From Liopterus haemorrhoidalis (lineage: Eukaryota; Arthropoda; Insecta; Coleoptera; Dytiscidae): DNA of 64,000 nt. The translations under genes were made by a program, and so were the position numbers. The notes under the pieces were generated by a model, which saw nothing but the letters and a program-made list of their open reading frames with translations, was not told the DNA's origin and ran no database searches. The stretch covers positions 201,796,419 to 201,860,418 of the forward strand of contig OZ020611.1 in assembly GCA_963971575.1 (NCBI GenBank), read 5' to 3'. The first letter of the stretch is position 1; every line of letters begins with the position of its first letter. Positions 1 through 10,414 of the stretch are shown one piece after another.

Positions 1-133
1 GCAAGATATTCTGGTGTTTTTTCCGAGCTTTATCCGAGCACTGTAAAAGCAATTTTTGATTTATAGCAAGAATTGCTTTTTCCGAGGTTTATCCATTGAT
101 TGTAAAAGCGCCCCTTGGTGTGTTTAAATGTTA

Positions 134-905
134 TTTTTAGAGTTTTGTAGGTATGACCACCAAAAACCCCTTATAATGTCACTCATGTGTCTGTCTGTCT
201 ACGGTAGAAATTGTAACCAAATGGCTTAACATAGAAGTTGAAATTTGGCATACTTATACAACTTTTTGACCCACATATAGGAAAAATACTGAGAGTTCAA
301 AAAACACATCCCGAGATAAATATAAACAATTACTTATGTAATTAATAAAAAAACAAATATTCTCGTCAAAAGTTTATTTATAAAATATTAAGAGACGTTT
401 CGACTGGTAAATCCAGTCATCCTCAGTCTATAAATAAAAATTACAATTGTAAAATACAAAAAATCGTAAAGAAAGGAAAGTATTTTTTAACAAAACAAAA
501 ATAAGTAAAATTGAAAATTGATAAATTAGTATAAATAAAATAATTTAAACATATTAATTGAAAATTAATTGAAAATTATCAAAAAGGCGTGAGGCGCCAT
601 TTTGTGAAACCAAATTTATAACAGAGTTTTAAGAAAATACAAACATTAATCAAAATTAAGCAAATAATTATAAAAAGTTATATAAAATAAGTGTTCTTAA
701 CTAGACAGCTTCTTACCTAGAGTACGTTGTCAATATTTTGCAGAAGTATATTCTTATAAAAAAATATACGGAAATGAAAATGAAAAAACCATCCCAAAAA
801 CAGTTGATTTTGATGTGATAAATATACTTAGACATCCAGTATTATGTTGGCTTCTTACACTTATTAAATACCTACAAAACCCTGAAATGTGTGAAAATTC
901 TCACT
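134..905 (+). repeat. Dispersed repeat with GTCT microsatellite core, copy 1
   Basis: The left end begins near GTTTTGTAGGTATGACCA, followed by a short GTCT run (about 190-205). The right end carries ATACCTACAAAAC and then GAAATGTGTGAAAATT. The two ends are inverted relative to each other over about 12 bases. The same left block recurs at 28956-29125, and inverted at 27480-27610 and 27690-27890. The right block recurs at 4621, 30636, 40556 and 62205. No coding capacity is visible. A microsatellite core with short inverted ends resembles Helentron-associated (DINE-1/HINE-like) elements, but that assignment is inference. A motif at 378-432 (GACGTTTCGACTGGTAAATC) forms a short hairpin and looks like a nested insertion. 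Confidence 0.6.
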
Positions 906-1254
906 TCACCTCAATTTTTTATATTTGTCAAGGCTATAGAATGTAACAAGGAGCCACGAATTGTCAATATCAATTTGTGTCTATTTTGTGAAAGAAACTG
1001 GTTTAATCGACAGTTTAGCACCGTTAAATGTAGTGTTTAATTCTGCATTGTTTAATATTTTTTATATTTAACTTTTTGCACTAAAATAATCTGTAATTAG
1101 ACATTGCTAAATGAAAATTATAGCATTGTATTTCATACATTCAATAATAAAAGTAGACAACTGGTATACACTTGTCCAGTTGAATTATTTTTAGAATTTA
1201 GAACATAGTAAATAAAAATATTGATATTGGTTTCTATATGTATATTTTTTTTCA

Positions 1255-1380
1255 CGTTTATGGCCTTTGCTACTAAAGCAATTAGTCAAGACAATACTCA
1301 TTTTTCATGATGAAAATTCCATGCAACAACAGTTCCATGCAACGCAGGGCACGTGTGTTACCACTACGCTACGCTGGTCG
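1255..1380 (-). repeat. tRNA-derived SINE, family 1
   Basis: Read on the minus strand, the segment starts with a tRNA-like head (GCGTAGCGTAGTGGTAACAC, pol III A-box type). It continues through GCATGGAATTTTC to a tail block with GACTAATTGC and AGCAAAGGCCATAAA. The same ordered blocks occur at 6275-6420 and 40651-40790, so this is a family. The B-box region is eroded in this copy. No protein is encoded. Such SINEs depend on LINE machinery, and the partner LINE is not identified here. Confidence 0.65.
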
Positions 1381-2182
1381 GCAATTCTATAAAATATTAA
1401 ATTTTTTGAGAAGTTTTTAATACTTTTAGCATATAAAAACTTCGCAAATAGTTCATTGTACTGTGGATACCACTATGTTGTTTTATTTGAAAGGAACTCG
1501 AATATGTAATCTCCTTAATCCTAAGATTATAATCGACTTCCAACATTTCGACATCCTAGTAATTTTGTTCGTATTTTTCGTAAAGCCTGCTTAGAACATC
1601 TGACTGCATAATTTTCCAGTATAAACATATTCGTATTTAAAAGTACGCTTGACCTGCCTCTTTATAAAACTTTAAAACAAAGCTTTAACGCTTTTCAAAT
1701 AAATTGCATATTAGATCTGATGATTGCAACGAACTTTAAATTCCCGAATAAATTAACTTTCTAAAAGTTTTCATCCTGAACAAAACTTCCACCTATACTT
1801 TAAGACCAGTACGATTGAATTCATCCTAAACAAAAAGACGAATGAAATTTAAAATTTCTCGAAATTAATAGGGAAGATATTTAAATTGAATTTATTGGAA
1901 TGTTCTAATTAAAAATTTATCGATTCATGTCTAAGAAACGTTCCTCGGAAATTGAGAATTTAATATTAATAATTTTCATGAAAAACAATATTATGGCACT
2001 ACTTAATCGATTTTGTTGCAATTTGTAATTGAAGGCGCTTATAATCTACAGCTAGGACAGGAGGTCAAAGAGTTCGTTGAATGGAGGGGGTGCGCATTAG
2101 TATGAGCATAGTTCGTTTGTATGACTCATTATTACTATCTATACCAAGTTTCAATATGATTGCGTCATTACTCTATGAGTTA
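1381..2182. other. AT-rich stretch with no recognised feature
   Basis: I see no long open frame, terminal repeat or RNA gene here. The sequence looks like ordinary AT-rich intergenic or intronic DNA. Confidence 0.4.
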
Positions 2183-2333
2183 AGCCTGGTTTATAATAAC
2201 TGCAAGTTATAACGCATAAGTATTTAACAATGGGTTTGATCCTTCAAAACATCTGTTTGTAATAAACAGACCAAAGAGAGTAATGTAATTTTTATGCGTA
2301 TGTATCCATAGCATATCTATTATAAACCAGGCT
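2183..2333. mobile_element. 151-bp MITE with TTA target duplication
   Basis: The ends are inverted repeats (AGCCTGGTTTATAATA on the left, TATTATAAACCAGGCT-type on the right). They are flanked by TTA at 2180-2182 and 2334-2336. A 3-bp TTA duplication is typical of PIF/Harbinger-derived MITEs. Both arms also share a GCATAA block further in. There is no coding capacity. Confidence 0.65.
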
Positions 2334-2485
2334 TTATAGTAATGATAACTTCAATAAAGCAAACTTTTTACACACTACCATATGAGCCCTGAAAGAAAAG
2401 CCCAGGCTCGCGCGTTTTTGAAAATTCAATTAAAAAAGCCTTCTTTAAGGAGAAAGGGATTTATTTAAAAACTAGCTGGAAGCTA

Positions 2486-2506
2486 CGAAGTACGGGTAGT
2501 ACTTCG
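2486..2506. repeat. Small perfect hairpin
   Basis: CGAAGTAC and GTACTTCG form an 8-bp perfect stem with a 5-base loop. The surrounding words (GCTACGAAGTACGGGTA) resemble the reverse complement of the conserved end of the repeat at 50165, so this may be a scrap of that family. Confidence 0.4.
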
Positions 2507-2928
2507 CACGGTTTTTGTATTGTTCATTTTTGTTGTGACATCAATGAGAGTGTCCGACCGTAAGTCCCCAAATATTTATCTGAATGCAAAAAATTCATAA
2601 AAATAAAAAATCAGTTCTCTTATTATTAACTATTTTTGTCATTTATGATTTTGTTGTTGTTAATAATACAGTAGAAGCAAGCATGTAGCTGTAAACGTTA
2701 AATCGTCTGTACCTGCTACTTGTTCGCTAAGCAAGGGCACGGACGTGAGTTCAATTTCTGCTTATGTCAAATAATTTTTGTAAAAATATTTATACAAATT
2801 ACAGGTTCTGCTTAGCCGTTCGCAACCAGCTATAAACTGTAGGTGCCTTTCTGTGTACGCTAAATGGACGTAATATTGACCATATTACTCCTGAATGTAC
2901 ATAGATTGAAAACATGGTTTCGAAACTT

Positions 2929-2985
2929 GGAAACAGGAGGCCTTGGCTCATTTCGGGCTGTCGCGCCAATGATGATGATGATGAA
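2929..2985 (+). mobile_element. RTE-type LINE 3' end scrap
   Basis: The short segment GGAGGCCTTGGCTCATTTC runs straight into a TGATGATGATGA tail. An RTE-type C-terminal scrap followed by a TGA-rich simple tail also occurs at 56440-56485. Only the last few codons would be present. The assignment rests on this similarity and is tentative. Confidence 0.4.
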
Positions 2986-4256
2986 GTAACGGGAGATATA
3001 TGTAGATTTTAGTTTTAGGTGCCCGTCCCCGTAACTTCTCAAATATTCATCTAATTGAAAAAATGCATTGAAGAAAAAAGATTTGTTTTATTACTATAAA
3101 CAATTTTTGTTCTATATATTTTTGTCAAGAATAATAAGACAGATATTTTAATAAATATAACACCCTCCCTAGAATAAAGATTTTGAATTGCCTTGTAGCC
3201 TATGTTCGAATCCTTGTTTTACTCTATCATCATACCAAATTACGTGAAAATATGTCCAGCCGTTTTTGCGTGATTCTCAGATAAATAGACAGACAGAACA
3301 AACCAATTGCCTTGTATCTAAATGCTTGATTGTAAAATAATATAGCAGCGCCATCCGGCATGCTAGAATAGTAATTTTTGTTTTAACTTTTCTTAACTTT
3401 TATTTATTAATCTCATTAAATTCTTTTATTAGTTGGTTTTTTCGGTATTTAATAGTAAAACTGTTTTCATGCTCTGTCACCCTTTTTTGTCCTAGAATTG
3501 CCAGTAATAACCGTTTTTGTCTAGTAACCGGTAAAATACTTTAGTCAGCAAAATTGATTATAATTAGAGCAATTTATAATATGTGTTACTAAGAAAAAGA
3601 CGCTAATAAAATTTTCATCCTTCCTGCTTCTCTCCTAGAGAAATACCTAGAATTCCTAGAATTTAAAGCACAGACCGAAATAAGAAAACTAAAATTTTCA
3701 GAATCTACTAAAAACTGCTAAACGGGGATATTTCAGCATTACATGAATAGATGCCGTTAGCAGGATATCATATCTATAACAACACATTAAGCTCTCTTGT
3801 AAAAGTTTGATTTTTTACGAAATTATTTTTGATTTGAGTAATTCGCGTGTCACTTTTAGTTAGTTATATTTTTATCGCAGGCAGCATCTACAGCTATTAG
3901 CGCCTATCGCAGTCTATTTACTTATCTATAGTCTGTCTCAGCTAAGGATACTGTGTGTAAGAAGATAGGAGCTGTTCGTCCTTGCTTCTGATTGGTTTAG
4001 AACATCACCGCTTTTAGACAGATATTCAGTGACGTACATTGTCATCGTGAATATTGTACATCGAAATATATATTATTCATATAGTATATTTTGTTATTAT
4101 TTATATATTTAGACGATTATTTATATTCTTGGAATTGATATTATGGAGAATGTAAGTAATTTGTTTTTGCAGTTATATATTTTTTTGGTTATCTGACATA
4201 TAAATATATTAATATGTAAATACTTTTTTTGGGAGTAAATTAATATAATTTGGCGG
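2986..4256. other. AT-rich stretch, no supported gene
   Basis: No convincing open frame or terminal repeat is visible. A somewhat less AT-rich patch at 3870-4060 ends in an arthropod initiator-like TTCAGTG near 4024. It is followed at 4143 by ATGGAGAAT directly before GTAAGT, which could be a start codon followed by a splice donor. That is suggestive only. Confidence 0.3.
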
Positions 4257-4319
4257 AAAAATAACTTGAAGCTGGGCCAGCTTCAAGTTATTTTTATAAT
4301 ACCAGGAGGGCCTCCTGGT
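4257..4319. repeat. Two adjacent perfect palindromes followed by a T run
   Basis: Positions 4257-4295 form a 19-bp perfect stem around a single central G (centre CTGGGCCAG). Positions 4301-4319 form a second 9-bp perfect stem, ACCAGGAGG / CCTCCTGGT, again around one central G. Seven Ts follow at 4321. Stems this perfect with one-base centres are DNA cruciform-type palindromes more than RNA hairpins. No flanking terminal repeat was found to make them part of a known element. Confidence 0.8.
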
Positions 4320-4620
4320 GTTTTTTTAATTTTTATGTTGTTTAAATTATTTTTTCAAAATTCTAGTTATATTTTGGTAAATGTTGCATTTAATTTTTAA
4401 AAGCGTAAATTTAATAACCAGTGGAAATTGTTTAAATTATAATTTAATTCTGTTTCAATGTACACTTCAAACTATACTTAATGAACCTTGCTATATGAAA
4501 AAAAAAAAAAATACTGCACATATTTAGAAACCTAAATAATGGTATTAGGCGTTCGAATTAAAATTAACAAAAAAAAATTTTAATATAAAATTTGTTTTGG
4601 CATCTCAAATAATCATCATT

Positions 4621-4690
4621 CACTTATTAAATACCTGCAAAACCTTGAAATGTGTGAAAATTCACACTTCACATCAATTTTTATGTTGAT
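4621..4690 (+). repeat. Right-end scrap of the GTCT-core repeat
   Basis: CACTTATTAAATACCTGCAA, then GAAATGTGTGAAAATTCACA, match the right end of the repeat at 845-905 almost base for base. The rest of that element is not recognised to the left. Confidence 0.5.
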
Positions 4691-4711
4691 TTGGGGTCCT
4701 ATATCCTCGGC

Positions 4712-4806
4712 TTCACTAATTTAATTCTTCCATCATTTGGTCCATTTCTCCTAAGTCGTCAGTAATTAAAAGAATATCGTCGGCGAAACGTAATACAGAT
4801 TATACT
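4712..4806 (-). pseudogene. RTE-type LINE reverse transcriptase fragment (FADD motif)
   Basis: On the minus strand an open stretch of about 30 codons reads LRFADDILLITDDL, then EMDQMMEELN and a stop. LRFADDI is the catalytic A/YADD box of reverse transcriptase in the spelling used by RTE-type LINEs, and the following helix ending ELN fits the same clade. Both catalytic aspartates are present, but nothing else of the enzyme is recognised on either side. It is a tiny dead fragment lying next to the repeat scrap at 4621. Confidence 0.6.
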
Positions 4807-4859
4807 AATTTAAAATGTTGGTATAACCAGCAACCATTTTAGAAACAAAAATCTACAGG

Positions 4860-5595
4860 ATTATGCAACACTTTTTACCATATTTTTTGTAGATATGAAC
4901 CGAAATAGGACAGTTGAGTAGAAGTTTCTAATTTTTACTACAGTTACTAATATTACAATTTTTAATTTGGACGTGATTATAGTTAGAAATGTATCATTAA
5001 AAATGTTATTACTGAAATATGTAAAAATTCTCACTTGACATATATTTTTGTTAAATTCTCCCCGGAGCACGTATACATTTGGATTTTATGTTCAATGTTT
5101 TTTCCTAACATCAACATAAATTTTTCTACATAATCAGAAAACTAATCCAAAATTTAAGTAGCATGTAAAAAGAACAAAGCTGAAAAAACTGGTCAGCAGA
5201 AAACAGGAATAATCCTGTATCTTGATATAAAATGTGTTGAAATTTGTCGCAGGAAGTGCTAAAGAAACACGTTCTTGACACTTTTCCTTCCTTATTATAC
5301 TTTGCTTACGACAGAATTCTTAAAATTGCTGTACAAACATTTTTTACTCTGCCACAAAATAAGAAAAGAGAAGAAAAAATAACAGGAACATACATTTCCT
5401 TTCTACACGTACGCAAGAAGTAACAGGATTCAATGACTAAATATTACGAATTTCAAAACATACAGCAAACTTTTAAATTTAATTCCAAACTTTAGAATCT
5501 GAAATAACATAGTGGTTTTGTTACATAGCTTAGAGTTTTGTATGCCATATACTTTTATGTTTGTGGAGTAAAACATTTCTTCTATAGCTCTATAA
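4860..5595. other. AT-rich stretch with no recognised feature
   Basis: I see only short chance open frames and no terminal repeats. Confidence 0.4.
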
Positions 5596-5813
5596 CAGTG
5601 GTACTCAACATTTACTTTATAGCACTGTTTGGAATGTAGAAAATATTATATTCTTGCAAGCTAAATAACAATAACTTCAAGAATTGTTTGGAAACTAATT
5701 TTTCAAACTGTTAAGTATGTTATATATAGGGTCCGGCAAAAATATGCAACGGTACTTTATTTAGGTGTTTATCATTAAAAAGCGGCACATGTGTTATCTG
5801 TAGAAATAAAATG

Positions 5814-5815
<2 letters not shown>

Positions 5816-5886
<71 letters not shown>
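5816..5886. repeat. (AT)n microsatellite
   Basis: About 70 bases of uninterrupted AT dinucleotide lie inside the hAT remnant. The tyrosine-isoleucine open frame across it is an artefact. Confidence 0.95.
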
Positions 5887-5890
<4 letters not shown>

Positions 5891-6274
5891 AATGTGCTTT
5901 GCTGACAAATAGTGTAGCGTATAAAAATTTAATATCTTATCAAAAACTGACCAATGGCAAAGGAGTGATCACTAATTATTTTTGGGAAATCTTGAATCTA
6001 TCTACTAATATTCACTTTAATACAATAGTTATAATTATAGCATTTTTAAAATATATTTCTTTCTGAAAGAAAAATTTGTAGACATTTTTCTTATTGCTAA
6101 TTATATATTTATTATTTTTGAGATTTTAAAATGGCTGAATTAAATTTTTTACAACAGATTTTAACAGAATATGGATTTACTGATTATTTTCAAGGTATTA
6201 ACGAGAAACAACTGTTTTGTATACTTTATTAACGTCAAGGAATTAAAGTCGAATGATTACAAGATAATTTTAAT

Positions 6275-6420
6275 ACCGACCGGCGTAACGTAGTGGTAAC
6301 ACATGCGCTCTGCATTTCTAAGGTCTCTGGTTTGAATCCTGTGCAGGCACGAATGTTTCAAAGAATAAGAATTGTCCTAGTTAATTGCTGCAGCAGCAAA
6401 GGTCATAAAAATAAATTAAA
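6275..6420 (+). repeat. tRNA-derived SINE, family 1
   Basis: The head GCGTAACGTAGTGGTAACAC is A-box-like and GGTTTGAATCC is a clear B box about 40 bases later. The body then has AGAATTGTCCTAGTTAATTG and AGCAAAGGTCATAAAAATAA. This is the best-preserved member of the family also seen at 1255-1380 and 40651-40790. It sits inside the hAT remnant, so it inserted later. Confidence 0.75.
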
Positions 6421-6720
6421 ACAAATATTTGGTGACTTCGGCCTTTATTTAAATAATAAAATTGACGCAGTTCTTCAGAGAAATCCAGACCTTCGTATAT
6501 TAACACAATTTATTCCGATGACTGGCCCGATTTCTTAAAACTATATTTTAATCAATATCGAAATTATTTTTGCAAAGTCTCCGTCGTTACTTGTGGAGTC
6601 GAAAGAACTTTTTCAAGATTTAAAAATATTGTTACGCCAAACAGAAATAATTACGCCAAACGAAAATTTAGAAAAAGTCTGCATTATAGCTTGCAATTTT
6701 GACAAATTCATATAGTTCAT

Positions 6721-7930
6721 ACACTCACCTTTTTTATTATCATATATTTTTAAGTTTTAAACTATATATGAAAAACCTTAAAAAGGTGACTATATCACGT
6801 CTTCACAGTTAAATTTAATTGGAAAGCAAGAGATTAGACTCATTATGAGCATATTAAAAAGTGATACAGTATGAGTTTCGCATTTCACTAGTACGGCAAT
6901 GAACTAAATTTATAGTTTTTATTGAAAAAAAAAAAAAAAAAAACGTTCCGCTGGCAATGACAGTGTAAGCTTAGACGTACCAATGTCCTAACTCTAGTTA
7001 CATTTTAATAAAATAAATAATATTAATAGGTTCTTAAAGCCTAAGTTAAAAACCTTTATTTAAGAAGTATAGGCAGAACAGTTCTGTTTCTTGCATCTGG
7101 TAGTAAGACGTTTTGGCTGACCCTGTTCCTGTTTAGACAAGCACAAATTTTCAAGTATTAATTAATTAAGACTTAATCGATTCCCGAACTGATTTTTTAC
7201 AGTATCGTCCCGTGTTCTTGTGCTCCATATGCAGACCTTTCATCACAAAACCAGGATAGCTCCCTCCTTCGTCTTCTTTTGCTTCATCCGGTTCGAACGT
7301 TGGCAGTCATCGTGGAAATGTGCATTTCCGCCCGCTGTCATCCGAAATAATTTAACGGCGTAACGGTGAACCATTTTCTTAGGTTAGCAGGATTGGTTTC
7401 TTACCGCCCATTTTCTTTTTAATTTCAACATAGTCTTTTTCTTTATTTTGTGTTTTAGGTACCTGTGTATGGATCCACATTAGTTGGAAGTTGAACCGAT
7501 CATTTTTTTATAAATATACGAGGGAATCTTGAAAAATTTTAAAAGCGACGTAATCCAATAGTAATACGAAAATTTCTTCGCCCGTTCAATATATCATCTG
7601 TCTTAGCATACCAACAATTTTATTTTAATCTGTCAATCAGTTGTTGCTTACCAGTTGTTTAAAATTGACGTGTCTCTGTAGTTTGTGCAGTTTTAAGATG
7701 GAAAAAAAAAACGTAAAAATATTAATTTAAAATAAAATAATGTATTTACTACTGAAAATTTTCCTTCGCTAAATTTGATATAAAATTATAGATCTTGTAC
7801 AGAGCTGACATCTGGTGGTGAAAAGGTGAACTATTATGTAAAATGAAGATACACAGAAATTTTAAAAGGGTCTTCAGTGCGTGATAATCTTTCTTAGCTT
7901 AATGCAGGCGCGCGCACAAAAAATTGTTAT
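6721..7930. other. No supported gene; A18 tract
   Basis: A run of about 18 A lies at 6925-6942. A less AT-rich patch lies at 7200-7400 with no convincing frame. Nothing else is recognised. Confidence 0.35.
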
Positions 7931-8167
7931 GAAAAGAAAAATGACAGTTTTAATATTACAATTAAATGGAATCGCTGAGGGTGGTCTCCTTTATGAATTT
8001 CAGTAAGTTGTTTTTCGGGATTGTCGTTTAGCGCTTCACACAGGTCGTCTGGGATCTGATACGTTCCCTCTTCTTCATATTTTGTACATTCGGTAATGAT
8101 ATGCTTTACTGTAATTTTTGTATTGCAATTCTGGCATCTGTCTGTAGTCGTCCTGTCAAAGATATGT

Positions 8168-8216
8168 TCAATTCAATTCAATTCGTTTATTGAGCATAAT
8201 AAATTTTACATTAATA
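8168..8216 (-). mobile_element. Very short retro-insertion with (TTGAA)n tail
   Basis: This about 48-base segment interrupts the Cys/His tail of the I-type LINE. On the minus strand it ends in AATAAACG and then TTGAA repeats. ATGTT stands on both sides as a possible 5-bp target duplication. It looks like a severely 5'-truncated retroelement end. Confidence 0.45.
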
Positions 8217-8815
8217 CATGTTGGTGTGTGACTCGGCTTTGTCCTAATCTCAGTCTGGTGACCGTGATCCCTGATGGTTTAACTGTACTTTTAATTTCTC
8301 CAAGTTTATTATCGGTGATGGAGAGCCAATCGGTTTGCCAATTTTCTAGGTTTCTCTCGATTATCATATTTTCCAATCATACTCATCATTATTAGAGACG
8401 GTGCGTCTGGTTGATCTAATGTGGTGGCTTCTTTCGCTTTTCTGTCAGCCATTTCGTTCCCTGGGATGACACTATGTGAAGGGACCCAGACTAGGTGTAT
8501 GCTGTTGTTCTGCTCATGGTGAATGCGATGTACAACCTCCTGAACACGAAGTATAAGATTGTGCTTTACATAAGATCATCATCAAGTCTTGTCCATCACC
8601 GGGTGATTTTGGACTGCCTCTAAAAAGAGCATAGGCTGTCAATAAAATTTCTCCATCTAACTCGTCTATCTGCCATAGGCTTCAAGTCGGTGATGTTGTT
8701 ATACAGTCTTTTGTCTTGGTTTTGAGAGCTCCATGCATTTATTTCTAGCAAGATTGAGCGACGCCAGGTTTTCTTGGGTCGCCCTCTACGCCTACTGCCT
8801 TGAGGGTTGTATGCT

Positions 8816-8931
8816 AGTGCATTGAAATGGCACTTTGTCTTTATTTATATAATTATTGTTTAACTTATATATTATTTTATTTGTAATAAGTTTATAAAAA
8901 TAAAGATTATTATTATTATTATTATAGCGAC
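8816..8931 (+). mobile_element. Short retro-insert ending in (ATT)n
   Basis: This AT-rich segment ends in AATAAAGATTATTATTATTA. It breaks the RTE-like frame between LAY(N) and the APSEV region. A polyadenylation-like AATAAA followed by a simple TTA tail suggests a 5'-truncated retroelement on the plus strand. No coding remains. Confidence 0.45.
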
Positions 8932-9325
8932 ACACTTCGCTAGGAGCCCTTCAAAGAGTGTGCCCTAACCAACCATACTTTCTTCTTTTTATTTGCAAAT
9001 TAATGTCCACTTAACCAGTTCTTTCCCCCAATTCTACGTTTGATATTCTACGTGGGCAATAAATGCGAAGGATTCTTCGAAGATATCGATTTACAAATAC
9101 TCGCACTCTTCTCTTGATAGCTATTGTTACGAACCAAGTCTCGCAGCCTTACAGAAGAACTGACGTCACGCATGCCCTGAATATGGTCGTTTTAGTGGAA
9201 GTACTGTAGATTGCAGAATTCCATACACGGCTAAGTTAGATGAAGGTGCCTCTCGCTTTGCGTATTCTGCTTTCCACATCTATGTCCGCGCCACCATCCA
9301 CAGACACAACACTCCCCCAAGTACT

Positions 9326-9367
9326 GGTAACCATCAAATCAACCACACGCCTGATTTGATGGTTACC
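9326..9367. repeat. 16-bp perfect inverted repeat at the LINE-in-LINE junction
   Basis: GGTAACCATCAAATCA (9326-9341) and TGATTTGATGGTTACC (9352-9367) are exact reverse complements separated by 10 bases. They lie where the RNase H frame of the outer LINE meets the 5' end of the nested RTE-like fragment. Confidence 0.85.
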
Positions 9368-10390
9368 GAGCAATAAAGGTCTATCGGATTCTGCTTCACA
9401 TATAGTTTGGCTATATCTTGCATAGCACTTAGAGAATCGATATATATTTTGAATGATTAATTTTGTCTGCCCACTTCATATATACGCTGCAGTGCTTTAA
9501 GGATGCTCAAAACTTCAGCTGTATAGACGCTACTGTGATTCGGCAGCCTGTACGTTTCACTGGTTTCTGGGAAAATGATGGCTGCTCCAGTTTTGAAGCT
9601 TGGTAATATATTTAGACTGTATTGCAGGTGGGTTTGGGCATAGTTGGTTTAAAATATTGAATATTTTGGCTTGAAGTAGAGTTTTGTGTTGAAGTTTGAT
9701 TATCTGGTGGCCTGTTTTAAATATGTAAGGATAGGTTGGATAGGATTGCTTGCTAGCCAGCTTGGCGACGTAACTAATAGTTAGCGTTGTCCGATTTCCT
9801 TAAAGAGATGGTTCACCTGTTTCTGCCAGAATGCTATATACGGGACTTGTTCTGTATGCTCCTGATATTATTCGGAGTACAGTATTATGAATGGGGTCTA
9901 TGATTTTCAGTCTGGTTGGTTTCGCTGTTTGGTATATTAAATTATTTAGACTATAATTTGATTTTTATTAATTAAAAATTATTTATTAATTTTTATTAAT
10001 CAACTGTACGATTTTTTCGTGCCTGTGCCTGGTTTAATATATTCTCCTTTTGATCTTACAGCTTATGTCATTGTCGATGCTGACTGAAAAACTAATATAT
10101 ACGATTTCGGTTGCAGTTTCAATTTTAGAAGAACCAGCTACTAGATTTGATTTTCATATCCAGCCTGTGTTGCGTTGGTAAATGCATATACTTTATTTTT
10201 TTGTGCAATAGTTTCCAAACCCATTTTCCCGGATGCTACCTCAATACTCATAAAGACTTTTTTGTTTCTCATAGTGTATATTTATAAAATGTACACGTTT
10301 ATACAGTCGCAAAAAACTTTGTTTACTTGAAAACCTACACTACGTACACAATGTCTATACTTTTATTGTTTAAAATATCATTGTAGGACG

Positions 10391-10414
10391 TGACCCAGTG
10401 TTTGAGAACTACTG
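10391..10414. mobile_element. hAT-type terminal inverted repeat, isolated
   Basis: GTGTTTGAGAACTACTG reads on the minus strand as CAGTAGTTCTCAAACAC, the CAGTGGTTCTCAAA-type end shared by hAT elements such as the one at 32760-34059. The partner end was not located. Confidence 0.4.

Larger units (their letters stand above)
5596..6715 (+). pseudogene. hAT transposase remnant
   Basis: The left boundary is taken at CAGTGGTACTCAACATT, a hAT-type terminal sequence. At 6131 a frame opens with MAELNFLQQILTEYG and stops after 34 codons. After a SINE interruption, pieces of the C-terminal dimerisation (hATC) domain are readable. One frame gives CGVERTFSRFKNIVTPNRN (about 6590-6650). Another gives ITPNENLEKVCIIACNFDKF ending at the TAG at 6713-6715. 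The ERxFS..K.I.TP.R pattern is the hATC signature. The RNase-H-like core is largely missing and at least one frameshift separates the two pieces. No matching right TIR or 8-bp duplication was found, so the extent is uncertain. Confidence 0.6.
8590..9367 (-). pseudogene. RTE-like LINE C-terminal fragment nested in the I-type LINE
   Basis: The minus-strand reading after a one-base correction begins YLGSVVSVDGG, then DIDVESRIRKARGTF, VTSVLLYGCETW (Y now a stop), RRVRVFVNRYLRRILRI, ISNVELGERTG and IKRRKYGWLGHTL. It ends with a basic segment and a tryptophan-rich tail. This is the region downstream of RT in RTE-like insect LINEs (YLG...RI..AR...K....L.YG.E.W...RR..GHTL). It carries several stops. 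It lies entirely inside the RNase H domain of another LINE, hence is younger. A 110-base AT-rich insert with an (ATT)n end interrupts it at 8816-8931. Confidence 0.7.
7935..9960 (-). pseudogene. I-type LINE ORF2 remnant: post-RT region, RNase H and zinc-knuckle tail, split by a second LINE
   Basis: On the minus strand, 9960-9640 reads as the region after the reverse transcriptase (IDPIHNTVLRIISGAYRTSP, then AKLASKQSYP). It is followed by the first half of an RNase H domain (GAAIIFPETS; SVYTAEVLSILKALQ; IYIDSLSAMQDIA). The second half resumes at about 8560 with HLVWVPSHSVIPGNEMADRK, the WxPxHxxIxGNExAD motif. A C-terminal Cys/His tail follows (RCQNCNTKITVKHIITEC). An RNase H domain after RT places this in the I/R1/LOA group of LINEs. 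The break at about 8575-9350 is an RTE-type fragment on the same strand. Stops and frameshifts make it non-functional, and the RT core itself is absent upstream. Confidence 0.75.

Noticed and set aside
5720..5908. 62-codon frame with a long Tyr-Ile repeat
   Set aside because: It is only the translation of the (AT)n microsatellite.
6293..6538. 81-codon frame crossing a SINE and hAT sequence
   Set aside because: It begins in the SINE head and ends in the hAT remnant, so it is a chance fusion. The hAT motif lies in other frames further on.
5596..10414. A single 4.8-kb hAT element from CAGTGGTACTCAACATT to GTTTGAGAACTACTG, with the LINEs nested in it
   Set aside because: The ends are of the same style, but the flanking 8-mers (CTCTATAA and CTTTAGCG) do not match and no continuous transposase joins them.
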